Below are positions 28,901-43,900 of a stretch of DNA of 64,000 nucleotides, in pieces. The notes under the pieces were generated by a model. The model was given only the letters and a program-made list of their open reading frames with translations, did no database searches and was not told where the DNA came from. The translations under genes and the position numbers were made by a program. The stretch's first letter is position 1; each line of letters opens with the position of its first letter. Source of the stretch: Phyto melanocephala (lineage: Eukaryota > Arthropoda > Insecta > Diptera > Rhinophoridae); assembly GCA_941918925.1 (NCBI GenBank), contig OW799234.1:133218895-133282894 (forward strand), in the 5' to 3' direction.

Positions 28901-31900
28901 CTGCCCACTTTTTTAATCACGAAATTATATAGTCATGACAGCTAAATATGTGTGGAAAGTTTCAGAAAAATTGGTCAAGTGCAAGTAGCTAAAAATGATA
29001 ACTAATTTTTTATGGGCGTAGCCCCGCCCACTTTTTGCCACCCATAAACACTCCCTGGAATGTGTACAACAACTTTCCAAAGTTTAAGTCCGAATTTCAT
29101 TTTTATATATATAGATCTATCACTTTGAACTTATAGCCTGATAATAAAACTAGATTATATTTTTTTATTTGTGTTTGTTTACTTCTATAGTGAACTTATT
29201 AAAATGTTAGTAGGTTAAGGAGTTTTGCGTTTTAGGTAACGATATGTATAAAGTCAATGGGCCAATATGGATAAAGTGAAACATACATATATAAAAACAT
29301 TCCATTGTAAAATTATAAATTTACGTATGTATCTTAAAAAAAAAAATTTTTAAAAAATTAAAAAAAAAATTTAAAAAAATAATTCAAATATAAAACAAAA
29401 AAAAAATAAAAAAATTAAAAAAAAAATAATAAAAATATAAATAAAAAAATAAAATAAATTAAAAATTTTTTTTTTGGCTCAGCTGGAATTAAATGCCACG
29501 TTTACTCTAACCATTATACACGTTTGTATGTATGTATGTATGTTGTTGTTGTAATGTTGTTTTTGTGAAAAAAAAATCGAGGTGGTCGTGGGTTTTTGCT
29601 CATATCTCAGTTGTTTATGTACCGATGTTTCTGATTTTCAATACCGATCTACTCCCGAATATTTCTGATATTTTAATACCTCACCCGGGTCCAACCTATG
29701 TCGGGGGGCTTCAAAAAGTTGACTTCAACATACACACGGACAGACGGACAGACTGACAGAGCTTAATCGACTCCCCCATTCATAAGCTTTCAGAAAATAT
29801 ATACTTTATGGGGTCGGAAATGAAAATTGTAGAAATTTCACACGGAATGACAAACCTATATATACCCTTTTTCACTGTGTGAAGGGTATAAAAATATAGG
29901 GAATACACGAATACATTTATTTTGATTCTACGATTTTGTAAAATATACTATAACAATAAGTAAGTAACTAGTTTTTTTTGTGTCAAGAAATTTTTTTTTG
30001 TGAAGTTAGTTTGCGCCAATGAGTAAACAATGCGAATTTTTCTCTTAAAACACCAATACAAAGTAACAAATCTTCTTAAATAAACTGTCAAACTAATTAA
30101 AGTTTAGTGAAAATTAATAACTACATTTAAAAGTTGAACTAAATATTTGTCAACTATATTTTCCAAAAAATGTAAAAAAAATCATTTTAATTTTACTTTT
30201 GCTTAGGTACGTTTTTATAAAATTCTAGCTTCTAACACAATGAAATTGTTATTGTAAATAAAAGTGCAAATCAGTTCTATACAGACCGAGTGAAGTGCAT
30301 TTTCGAAATTAGATACGGTTTTATCGTTAACAATCTTGATTGGTATACAAGTATTTGATTAAAATAAACTATTAAATGATATTATTTGATTGTTGTGTTT
30401 AAGCTGATCGTCGTAAGACTTTTTTTAAAGTATAATAAATTAAAAAAAAAAAAATATTGTTGAAAGCTTTTTAAGTTTTATTTGAAATTTTTATAATAAA
30501 GCAATTATAGATTCGATGTTTTATTTAAAGAATTTTGTCATTGTTATGTAGAGATATTTTCTTTCCTCAAACTTTTTTATCTTTAAGATCAAATTTCTAT
30601 AATTTCTTTATTGTAAGTAAAGAGATAAACACTGGACTTGTGAGTTTGTCTCTTAGTATTATTTTTTACAAATTTATTAAAGCAAAACAATGGGCCTAAT
30701 ATTTATACACCGATCTATAACAAATAGTCTATCGTAGGAAGTTGAATTGAATTGAATTTGGCAAAAAATTCACTTCAAATTAAAAAAAAAAAAAACGCCG
30801 ATTATGTTAACACTTAAACCTCTTTATACGATATTCTCTAAACAACTTATTATGTGATATAATAAATATGAATGTCATAGGCTACCCTTTACCACGACAA
30901 TCAAACGAATTCGCGGAAATATTCAATATACATATTTATTGTGTTTAATTAGTCGGTTGTTCCTAGGTTTCGAGTGTCCAAAATTTTCACGTACAGACGA
31001 AAAAAATTAAATCATTTAACGTCGTCTATAGAAGTATTTTGTCTTAAATATTTGCATTTAATTCTATCCCACTAATAAAATAAATATGAATGTTTGCATG
31101 TTTAAATATTTTGATATTTATACTCAATCACGCAAAAAAACTGAACGGATTTAAATGAAATTTACCACACCGATAAATAAAAACCTGAATTATCGTATTA
31201 CATAAAGAGGCTATCTTTTGTGCCGATAACTAGGCAGACAAAATCGCGGGCACCGGCTAGTTCTAGGTTATGAAAATTGTTGACATCATACTAACATGTT
31301 TAATTATATAATAATAATATTAGAACGTTCAAGATGAATGATATTGTATGCATTAGAATGAGCTCTGCAGTTATACTGTAATTAGCCCTACCGATCACAT
31401 ATTAATGTGGTAAGATTTTTTATAAAAAGGATAATGCAACATGCAATCACAAAAATGTTAAAGATAACTAAAAATGCATCTTGTACTGAAATAGAAAAGA
31501 AAATAAACATATTTACATGAACATATCTAACTAAGGCTTAGATGTTAATTTTTAATTCTACTATTGGGTATATTAACTATAATTCTGCTGCCGGCATTTG
31601 AAAGCTAAATGGATGCAAAAGAAAAGTAATAACTATAAGCATTATACAAACTCTGTTTTCGATTATAGAATTTAATTCTGATTACTACACAAATTAACTT
31701 AAACATTTAAAGATACCGACGTGAAAGTAGTTTTAATAAATCATGAATATAAATAAACTTAAAACGATAAGTTTTGCGATAAGCAAATTAAGACTAACGA
31801 GCACTGGCAAATTTTTTCGACAATATTAATTGCTAATACATTATTAAATAACTACAAATTTTAAGCGAAACATAATTAAAGGCAGAATACAATTTACTTG

Positions 31901-34900
31901 GAGGAAGAGGAAATATCAGAAAACTAATTTATTTTGTTTTTAAAATTACTAATTTACAAATGTAAAAAATCTCAGAATATGAATATATTTTTATGTTTTT
32001 GTTTATATTTATGTATTTGTTTATTGTATTTAATTTGACACTCTTAAACTTTCAATAGCGGAAGTATGCAATAGCAGTAGTGGTGAAAGAACTCAATATG
32101 ATGTAAATAAAATTTCTTTTCTTTATGTGCAAACTTATGAGAGTAGAAAAAATAATAATCGACATGTTTTGGTTTGGATGTTGAGTGCAAAGTAAAGAAA
32201 AACACAATGCGAAAAGCAAAACACACTTACCATTAGTATGTATCCTATGACAGCTGGCCGTAATATCTGTGGTTAGAGTAAAGTAAGGAATCCAGAGATC
32301 TTCTATGCTGACTTCACCGAATGTATCACGTATGGTTTTATTAAATTCACGTCCGGAAAACATCGATGTAATCGGATATGTTAAATCCAATAATTGTAAA
32401 AACCATTTTGTCATTTTCTAGATATGAATTTTAACAATTTATGAACACAAATAGAGTAAGTAATAATGGAATTGATTTAGAGAGCTTACTTTACACCATT
32501 CTCTGGCCTTTTGTGTTACTGTTGTTATGTTGCGATCGGAACACCAGAGTGCACCCATTAGGGCTCCAATACTAACACCTCCTACCATATCAATTGGTAT
32601 ACCAGCCTCTTGTATGGCTTTTAACATGCCAATGTGGGCAGCTCCGCGAGCACCACCACCACCCAATACCAAACCAATGGAATTGCCAGTAAGCCAGCGG
32701 GCTAAGCGTGAGAAATCCGAATGCATATTTGGTTCTGACATTAGTACACGACTATAGAGATCATTCTGCAAATATACAGTTTGAAAAAATAAAGTTTCTT
32801 GAAATAATTTCTAATTAATCATACTCACAATTCTATATTGACTTTTACGGGTAAAAATACGTTTGACACACTGAATATGATGATGCTTTGTTACCCAGGG
32901 CCTTGCATTTAGCCATTGCAGCGTATTCAATGGTTTCGAACTGTCACTTTCGGAATACAGCAGAACCAATTCTTTTTGAGTACGCATAGCCAAACGATCT
33001 ATCTCCTTTTCAAACTTACCGACAGTGGGAGGTCGGTCACCCATACCAACAATGATAATGACATCAGCTTGACGCATACAGCGCTGAGTCCAAGCACTTA
33101 GGGACGTGTCACATTGATACAAAGTAATAATGTAACGATCTTCTTGTTGCGCTAGCCAAGAAGTCAAACGATACTCATTGCTTTGTTCAAAAATATGAAT
33201 GCCCAATTGTTTGCGCACCACTTCTGAAGTCAAACGCAACGTAGGACCAATGGCACATAGTGAGTGAAAAAGTTCGTAAGTGAAAGCCGTTAGAGGAACG
33301 TCTTCAGACACAGGTACTAAGGCCACTGTTGAATACTTGTGGGTTACAGGATTGGCTTCTAAGGGTGCAGCTGTGCCGCCAGTGCGAGTTTGCATCGTAC
33401 CTAATATACGATGACTAAGCAGACTTATCAATTTCGTAACCACAATGGGATATCTAAGTTTAATGGCATTGAATAGGCCCTCGGGCAGTTTGGCAAGTTC
33501 AGAGTCTCTGACAGCCATGACAGTTGTAGTTCGGCAAGTTTCCGTTATCATTTCAACAATACCCACCAAATCACCTTTACCATATTCACCGATAATTTCT
33601 TTCTTACCACTCGCTTGTGTGATGACCGATCGCATACGACCACTCAGCACTATATAAGTGCTATCACTCAGCTCATCCTGGCGATAGACGGCTCGTCCCG
33701 ATTCCAAAAATATCCAATCTAATGCATAATCACATTGCCTTACTAGCGGCGAAAGACGTCTCACAACACCATTGCCGAGATCCAAAACAATTTTGGGTCT
33801 TTCACGCATTATTTGATAAATAGCGGGACGTCTTATGAATGCAATACGACTAGAACACAATGAAACTATTGTATAAGCACTGGCTTCTCCGGTGAGTACA
33901 GCCAGAGCTCCAACAATTTCACCGGGATGTACATGGTGTATAAACACATTGGATTTGTCCGCTTTGAAATTTCTAATTGAATCTACACCACTCTGGTACA
34001 CAGCTAAACCACCGGTCATAACAAACCAAACACAAATATCGTCTGAATTGCCCTCCGTTATAAGTGTTACTTCGGCATCTACCTCACGCACTTCCACAAA
34101 TGGCTCTAGGAATGAACGATCTTCTTCTGGCAAACCAAGTTCATTAAGAAAACTATCTACGGCCGATATGTGGACCAGCTGCATATCGATCGAAGAAGCA
34201 TTTATATTTATTTCAGCTGGCGTCATGGAATGACGACGTGTAGACAGATTGCCAGCACTACATGAAGAAGAGGTCTGAGAGAAATGGGAAGAGCTCGACG
34301 ATGATGTTCCATGTGAAGCTTGCGCTGCATATTGCTGCTGAAATGGCGGGTCATAGACCAAATCCACTAACATATCGGGTGGTGGAATAGCTTCAGATAA
34401 ACTATGTTGAACCGATTCTCCTTGTGATTTTCGATGTCCCGGAGAAATTTTTAGCTGTGTTTGCTGTTGTTGCGATGTGGTGGTAGTTGTCTGTTGTTGC
34501 TGTAGCGCCTTTTTATGACGCATATGATTTTGTACTAGTTCGGAGTTAAGACCCAAATAATTTCGTAAAGCGGTAAAAAGTACTCGTTGTAAACGAATCA
34601 TAATTACTTGTATGACACGTATCATTATGTCGGGATTTTCATCAAAAACATCTTTAAAAGCCTAAAAATAGTTTTTTTTTATAAAAAGTTGAAATAAATA
34701 ATTTATTTAGGAAAAATTTAACAAACTTTCGAATTAGAATATAAATAAAAATCAATAATTCGTTTAACATTAGAGAATCTGTTAGTTGTTAATTCCCTGA
34801 GATTTAATTTTTAATTGATTTAAATACTTTCTATTAAGATACTCTTAGTTTATCGATACACACAGTTCTTAGCAAGATGTTTTAATTCAGTCAACTATTA

Positions 34901-37900
34901 GTTCAAGATATTCTCAATATATCATGGTTAGTAAGTTAGTTTTTATTCGATTCATTGAAGTGATTAAATATAATTTCTTGCATACTCACTTGCATTGGCA
35001 ATCTTATAACTATGCTCTTTTCAACTGCTTTAGCGGTCACGGTCTTATAATAACTGGGATTGCCGGATAAGACATCTACAAAACTCAATAGAGAAGTAAC
35101 AGATTCACCCTTTCGAACAGTTTTCAGTGACAATGTACTACCGTCCGCATTTGATATGAAAACATTTATTTGACCAGATTGCACTATGAAAACACTGTCA
35201 TCGGCATCGGTGATTTTAAAGAGAAAATCTCCAGGTTCCAAAGATAAAACTTCAGTGTGCTTGCATAGTTTAAGGAATATAGGCTTTTCAAAATGGCCAA
35301 AAATTCGTATACTTTGCAGCATGTACAAAGCATCAGGTGGTACACGATCAGAACCTTCTATTGTTTCTTCCAAATATTCGGCAGGCGGTTCAACTGTTCT
35401 CATTTGTAGGGGAATATTTTCTCTTCTCAATTGTAAAAGTCTTTTGGCAAATCGCATAACTGCCCTGCGCTTTCTGCCTTGACCGCCGTATACTTGTCCA
35501 GAAACATTTTTCACTTTGCGCAACATGCGACGGCCATAAAAGAGCATTTTGTCTCTTTTACGAAAACGTAAACCCCTCAAATCGGCGGCAGAAGAGTAAG
35601 CACTCTGCTCCAAAAGGTACTTTTCTCGTTCTTTATCACGTAACCATTTTCTATAGAACATATACCAGATAATGAGGATAATTGTTAAAAGACCAATGGA
35701 TATATAAACTGTGAGCTAAAAGTAAAAGTAAAAAAAAACAAAAAGTTATTAACATTTTTTTCGGTACATTTTAAACTGTTTAAGCATATTGTTAAATCTC
35801 ATTTTCTTTCTCTCTGTCTCTATATATCTTTCCTTTTTTACAATGTATAAGTAGAATGCGCATGAAGTTACATTTTTAATTATAAGCCTCGGGACAAACG
35901 TAACAGAGCTCTGTAAGGCACCAAATTTAACATGGTTTTTCTGTGCCCCAAATGCGACAATGAGCTTCACCTGAAAAGATGATTTTTTTTTTTTGCAAAA
36001 TCGGCCAAAGTAATGTCGCAATATTTCCCAGCGTTGTTCAAGCATATACACAACCATATTCGTTCAGCGGAAGGATACAACTAATTATCTGTCAAATCAG
36101 ACCCTTTACCCTTTACCTTTCCATAGGCCGAAGTTGTAGAGAGTTGGATGGATTTATTATTGTTTGAATACCATTCAAGGACCTTTTTTCCACAGTGGCA
36201 TGATGCCAAATCGGGCTAAAAATAAAAAGCCAATCTCTACGTAATATATATTTTGGTGTTTGTTGTACCTGCTGCCTGAAATGATTGGATTTTTTGTCAC
36301 AACTGCAAATGGCTTGCCAGACAAGAAACTTCTTAGGGATTTTTTTTGTTTTTTTGTCCGGTTATGTTCTTGAACACTACCTCTTCATTTTAATTTTTCA
36401 AATAATTTTTGCCTATAACCAACCAATTTGTCCAAAATTTTTCATGAATATCTCCAGAGGCATACCAAATCTATAAATAGTAAAAACCGTGTCTATAAAT
36501 TATTCTAGGGCTGGAAAATTTATTTTTTGGGGTAAAAATAAGCGAAAATATAGAGGCTGTCGTATTTACTTAGTTGCCCATATTTCAGAAAGTTATGGGG
36601 CGATTATGCTGGTTTCCAATACCGATCTGCTCCCGAATTTGTCTGATATTTTGATACCTTACACGGGTCTTGGCGATGTCGGGGGCTTCAAAAAGTTGAT
36701 TTCAACATACACTCGGACAGACGGATAATGCTTAATCGACTCCCCCATTCATAAGCTTTCAGCTTAACCTTTACTTTAAAAGGTTGGAAATGAATATTGT
36801 AGAAATTTCACAAGAAATGACAAACCTATACCTATTACCTCACACTCACTGTGAAGGTTATAAAAAACAAAATTTAAGGTGATTACATTAGATCTGTTAA
36901 GTGGCTAACAGAGCTCTGTTGACTTATAAGGTTTGTGTCTAGGGTTAAAAATTAAAAACTTATCTTTGAACACATTTTAATATTTATTTATTTATTTTCA
37001 ATACTATTGCACTTTCTGTAGTTTTGGTTTGGTTCTTCGTATTCGACATTGTCATAAAAAATTGTTAATGTCGATTCGAAAATAAACAAGTAAGAGCGCT
37101 ATATTCGGCCGTGCCGAATCTTATATACCCTTCACAACGTGTAGTCATGCAATAACAGTAGTTTGTGTCACCATTCATCCCATATGAAATACGTACATAC
37201 ATATAAAAACATAAATATATAAAATTATAAGTTCACGTATGTATGTTAAAAAAAAAAATACAAAAATAAAATTTAAAAAAATATTTAAAAAAACAAAAAT
37301 TAAAAAAAAAATTATTATATATATAATATATATAAAACAAAAAAAATAAAACAAAATATTAAAAAAAAAAATTAAAAAAAAATAATAATAAAAATATAAA
37401 TAATAAATTAAATAAAAAATAAAAAAACAATAAAAAAAATTAAAAAAAAAATTTTTTGGCTCAGCTGGGATTCGATGGCACGTTTTCTCTAACCAGTATA
37501 CACGTTTGTATGTATGTATGTTGTTGTTGTAATGTTGTTTTTGTGAAAAAAAAATCGAGGTGGTCGTGGATTTTTGCTCATATCTCAGTTGTTTATGTAC
37601 CGATGTTTCTGATTTTCAATACCGATCTACTCCCGAATATTTCTGATATTTTAATACCTTACCCGGGTCCAACCTATGTCGGGGGGCTTCAAAAAGTTGA
37701 TTTCAACATACACACGGACAGACGGACAGACTGACAGAGCTTAATCGACTCCCCTATTCATAAGCTTTCAGAAAATATATACTTTATGGGGTCGGAAATG
37801 AAAATTGTAGAAATTTCACACGGAATGACAAACCTACATATACCCTTTTTCACTGTGTCAAGAGTATAAAAAACATAAACAATAACAAACGTATTACTCG

Positions 37901-40900
37901 TAAATATTGTTTACCATAAATATGTATATTTAATTTTGGCGGTTTGTAATTGTACATGCATACATACATACAAACAAAACAATATTTATGTACATATGTA
38001 TGTATGTACTAGTTGTATGTACCCTGTAGGAAATGTCACTAGTGAATCAGTACTGATTCACTATTGACACTGTCACCAGTACTACTGACTTATTATACCC
38101 CCGACAATGGTTTTTTACTATAGACATTTTCCATGTGCGTGTCATTGGAAATCTACTACTGACACTGGTACTACTGAGTAGGTAGTTCTTTTGGGACCAT
38201 ATGTAGACATTGTCACCATAGATTCAATAGTGCATTTAAGTAATTCTAGTCTACATTTTGATACTTGTCTGAAATAGACGTCGTTAATGAAACTTTTGTT
38301 AAAATATGATGTTTTATTAAAAAAAAATTAAGGAATTCATTAAATATCAAATATTTAAAGTAAATTAGGTATATTTCATTTAATTAGAGCTCTTATTTAT
38401 TGTGTATACATATTTTTTCTCATCAAAGAAAATTAAAAAAAAATGTAGACACTTTGTTGACAATGTCGCCAAGAAGTCACCACTATAGTCGACAAAACTG
38501 GTGACTTGGAGACACTTGCCCCCAGGTTTCCTTCAGGGTAGGTAAATATTTATAATTTCTAGTTCTAATGTCGATACGACACTAGAACATATGTAAGTAC
38601 ATACATACATATGCATGTGTGTATGCGGAATGTGTTTTTATTTAGATTGTAGATATATTATTTATAGCAACCGCTAAAGCAACAACAATACTAACAACAA
38701 TAACAAACTGTTACCTAGTGGTCGACTTTTTATTTAAATTTCCGCCTTTTCTCTCTCTGTTATTGCAAATGTTGTTTTCGAATCGAGTATTTTTTTATTT
38801 TTCTACATATTTACATAATTTTTAATTCTATTCAATACAAAGATTTCCCCACAACCCTTCCTTCTTAAGTTCTTTTTGATTAAAATTTGTTTTTCTATTT
38901 GCTTTGTAGTTTTTTTGTTTTTAATTTTTATAAGATAAGAGTTGCTGCAGTTGTTATTCAACTTTCGTACTATTTTTTTATAAACACTCGTTAGATTTAT
39001 AATAAATTTAATCACATTATTAAACAAGACTTGCAAATATTGATATAAATCTTTATACTTATACACCATGTAGCAGAATTTTTCGAAGGAAGGAATCATT
39101 ATGCCCATTAATAACATACATATTAACCATTTGAAATTTCAAATGCAACTCCAAAATAACGTATTTAGGATGATATCGCCAAATAAACATAAAATACAAA
39201 CAATTAGCATCCATATCAAAAATACGAAAATTTCGTAATAAGTTTTAAAATTTTCTGATCTTAAAGCCTTTATAAGTGCTTTTAACTTATGAAGGATAGA
39301 TAATCTAAAATATATATTTTTTAAATATAAATATGAACTATTTTATATAAATACTAGCGGACCCGGCGAACTTCGCCTCGCTCAAAATGACACCTGTCAG
39401 ATTGCGCAAAATCTAAGTCAACGTATAACTTTTTTTTTCATTTGAAAAGCCATTAAGGAATGATTATACACAAAATTTCATAAAAAACCTCGATTTCCGA
39501 TTTTTCCATAGAGATTTTCCAAAATTTTCTTCCGTAATAATCTTCTCCTCGAAAATACGAACAACTGACAATTTACAGAAATCGGCCCAGCCGTTCTCAT
39601 TTTATGAATTACTATACATTTATTACACCATTTTTATATATATAAATATATATAGATGGATAACCAGAATAACCAGTAAAAAAATTGCTTCGAAGAGCGT
39701 ATTTTTTTTCATGTTCTTGTAAGATTTGTTGAAAAGAATTTCAAAATAAAGTTATAATGCATTAGAAAACTTTCTTTTCTATAGCTTTTTCAGTATGATC
39801 AAAATATATTTAAAATATTTCAGTAGAATAATTCTATGTATTACGAGTACATCAAGCAAATGCTGGGGCTATATTGTTTTTACATATCGTTTAAAAATCA
39901 TCCAAATTTATGGTTAAGACCAAAAAAAGTATATATATTTCCTAAGACCTTTTCTAATTCTAAAAATGAGTAGCATCCATCCATTCGTATGAATCTAGGG
40001 CTGTAATATTTGTCTGAAATTTTTTTTTGTTTAAAAAAATTATATTGTAATATTGCAATAATTTTACTGATAAAACTCAATACGGCATGATAACGACGGT
40101 CTATTTTATTCTCTATAATAATATTTAGTTATCGCAAACAAATTTTGGTTATCTTTATTTCTTTAACAATTGTTTTACCACGAGAATTAAGAATGTATTT
40201 GTTTGAATTTTTTTATTTAATGTTAATGTTTCACGAAATCTTAGATACGGTTGTCCTTAAAAAATAGCAGGAAATACTATGATAGTATTTAATGTTTGTT
40301 AATAAGTTGTTTTAGAACATGCTTAAGATTTTGTATAGAATTTGTAGTCGTATTATAATTTTGTTATGATTTTATGGTTACGTGAGATCACATTATGATA
40401 ATTTAAAACTATTTTATGATTGTGTGATATCATATTATGATTATGTATATTAAATATTGTTATATGATGATTTTATCGGTTTTAGAGGAATCAACTCAGC
40501 TAACTACATACATTCATATATATCCATCTGACTGTCCGTGTGCTGCTTAGAATCAACTTTCTGACGCCCACTATTTTCTAATAAACTCGTATGTATAGGC
40601 TTGGCCAAGTCACAACCGGGTTTAAAATTTAACAACTGTTTTTGTTCATATATATATTTCTTTTTTTTCAGATTATAAAATATACAAAATGGCTATTTTT
40701 TTACACTATGTATAAAAAACAATGTCACAACATTTTCCATCTATCAAAATGTATGGCTGTAGTTTTTAAATATCTACAACAATGTTGGTTTTGAGTACAA
40801 GAATTGTTTTGGGCTTTTCGCATATACTCGCTCCTTCAAATAACCCTAAAGTAAATCAATTAATTTAGAAATTTTTAGAAAAATTTCTCCAAAAATTTGA

Positions 40901-43900
40901 CTAAAAAATGCGGCCAGTTGTTGTCCATTTACGTTTATAGAACTTTAATCTTCATTTTCAAAGAACAAAGACCCGGCCTTATTTTTTGATATAACGTCAG
41001 ACCATTCTGAACATTTATTGGGGTTCTATTGGCATTGATGAACGGCTCTTGGCAGCCCATAATTCAGATTTTCAATAAAGTTGACTTCTGGCCAAATTCA
41101 AAATATAAACATTGCCGATGAACTGCGGGTTTTAATTCGTGCATTAATTGCACCTTATATGGGAGCAGCACGCCTTTTTAATAGATGTTTCTGGTGTTTC
41201 GTTAACATTCTGTTCTGCACGTTCAATATTTTCGGCAGCGTTAATTAAACGTAGTCTATCGCTCCGAAGTAAATCTCTTACGGCGAAATTTTGACGTGAA
41301 GTGTCGACGATGAATTTGATTTAAATAACAAAATTCTATTATTCTATATACACTCCGGTTCAATGATTCAAGAAACTCAAAATTCCATATTCAGAATCCT
41401 GTATCTTTTGCACATTTTTGGACTTTTTCTTTATAAATTACTCAGAAAAAGTTCTTTAGTTAAGAAACCACTATTAACGTGATTTTTTTATATCTCAAGA
41501 TGTCTAGCTGTCATTTTTATTTAAAAATTCTGCAAACGGTTAAACATTGCAAAAGATACAGGCTTCTGAATATGGAATTTTTTTTTGTGCCTTTAAATCA
41601 GTGAACCTCCGGTATATCTATATAAATGAAAAAGTTATTAATTACCGTCTTCATTAAAAATATTTCAGGTTTATTGAAGCCTAAGTTGACAAGTTTCTGT
41701 ACAACATCGGTCAAATAAGCATTTAATAAACCTAAAATATTTTTTATGAATAAGGCAGTCACCCCATGGTGACTTTATTAGATATTTTTTTTTGAATTTT
41801 AATTTTAAAAATTAATAAAAATTCTGTTAATTAGTCATCAGAAACAAGCAAGACTTATATTTTCAAGAATTAAAGCTGAGAAGTTCTGGGTATACAGTTA
41901 CTTGTATTTATTTTCGGCGTCTCAATCATTTTAGTTGAGTATTCCTTATCTATTAATCTGTGTCCCAAAGGTATTGTAATCCGAAAATTTTCTCATTTGA
42001 CTTAATTACGAAGTTAACCTAAAGTTTGACGTACTGCTTATACTGTTGTAAGTTTAACGGATGTTAATTATGCTACAAAAAAAAAAAACTTTACTCCTTT
42101 AAGTAAGTAAGTAAGAAAGTACCAATTTGGTTTTAACAGTAAAAGTAAAACTAGAAATTTTAATTTTAATTAAAAAAAAATCTAAAAAAACGAATTTGTT
42201 TTTAATAGAGCCTTTTTTAATTTGTATAACAAACTAAAAAAAAATGTTTTTTGGACTTTTGTAGCTTATTTTAAAGTGTTTATTGCACAAAAAAATTTTT
42301 AATTTTTAATTATGGTCTCAGTTTTTATCTATTTTTAGTTAAAGAAATGATTTTTTGAGAAAAACAAATAAATTAAACTAGAATAGTGGTTGTTTATAGT
42401 TGATGTGAAATGCATTACCCGCATTGAATGATAAAATAAAATGTAATATTTAAGCCGACAGACATGAAGTTGTCAACATGCGACCCCCGCCATTTGCGAT
42501 AAGTTGTACAATTTGATCAATATTAATGCCAGAGACGATCAAATGTTTATTCAACTGAATTGAAATATGAATCGCAACTGAAGGGCCCACATATTTTAAA
42601 GATAATTTTTGGATGACATTTTTGTTTAAGCAATCTCTAATTGATTATTTTTACTTATTCCAACAACCATTCGAATAATGAAATATAATAAAAATTCTTT
42701 ATTAGAAAAACCAAATGTAAACACAAAATCCTTGGTCTGACATCATAACAGCTTTCAAGTTGAAAGGATCACGTAAATCTGGGCTTTTTATTTGGTAGTC
42801 TATAGGTTGAGCCGATATAGATTTGTTTTAAATAACTTGTTTCTGTCTAAACGGGTTTTTCTATTAACTGAGCATTTAGACATTTATTTTTTCATTTTAA
42901 TTACACTGTAAAGCCTTAATCAACTTTTTTGGTGAACATACAACATCCAATATGACCATTGATCTGGAGACCAGATTCAGTAAAACTGCTTACTCAGTTG
43001 TAAATTTTATGATCTACTGCCATTTTCATAAAAGTTTTTAGAAAAATTTTTGTAAATCAATAAAATATAAATATTTATATTTTATATCAGTAAGAAAGTA
43101 ATTTATTCTTTTCATAATTTATCTTTTATTTTAAAAACTAATAAATTTAACGCTTCATATCCATGCAAAATGGAATATTTTGAATATTTATATCTGTCGT
43201 AGAAATCGTAGGTTGTAAGAAATTTACTTGTTCATATTGAAGAAAAAATTGTTGTAAATGTTGTATAAAAAATTAATGTAGAAATTTTCAACAAAATGTG
43301 TACAACTACTACGACGTACAACTCCTGTGGCAGCTTGTGAATCGAGCAAATGTACAAAATAGGATTAGAAAGGAATCAAAAATCAATCAATAAATAAGAA
43401 CGTTGCATGTTGCTAATTCATATACACAATTTTTTTATTTCGTTTTTTAGCATACAACTAAGCTCTCTGCCTTAAGGTAGGTTCACATTAGGCAAATATT
43501 TGACGAAATAGACGTAACCAATAAAATTTCCCGTAATTAATAAATGTTTATTTAATTTAAAATTTTCTTGATGTTTTCAAATTGCAATATTATTAGCGTT
43601 AACCTAAAATACTTTAAAAACAGTGCATTTTCAAACAATTATTTTTCTTGGTACCTGAAAATTAATATTTTAGCTTTTAATAAATATCAGGTGTTTTTTT
43701 AAGCCCGATTGACGTTGATCATAAAGGCGTGTTAATACCAAACAAAAATGCATTTTTATAGGCTTAATTATTGATACCAAACGAAAGAAAAAACAAATCG
43801 AATAATACTAATTTAAAAACTAAAGCAGCAATTTTTTTTATTCAATCAGCTGATCAGTATTCAATCAGCTGATTGTTTTTTTATATACTACAGTTTATCA

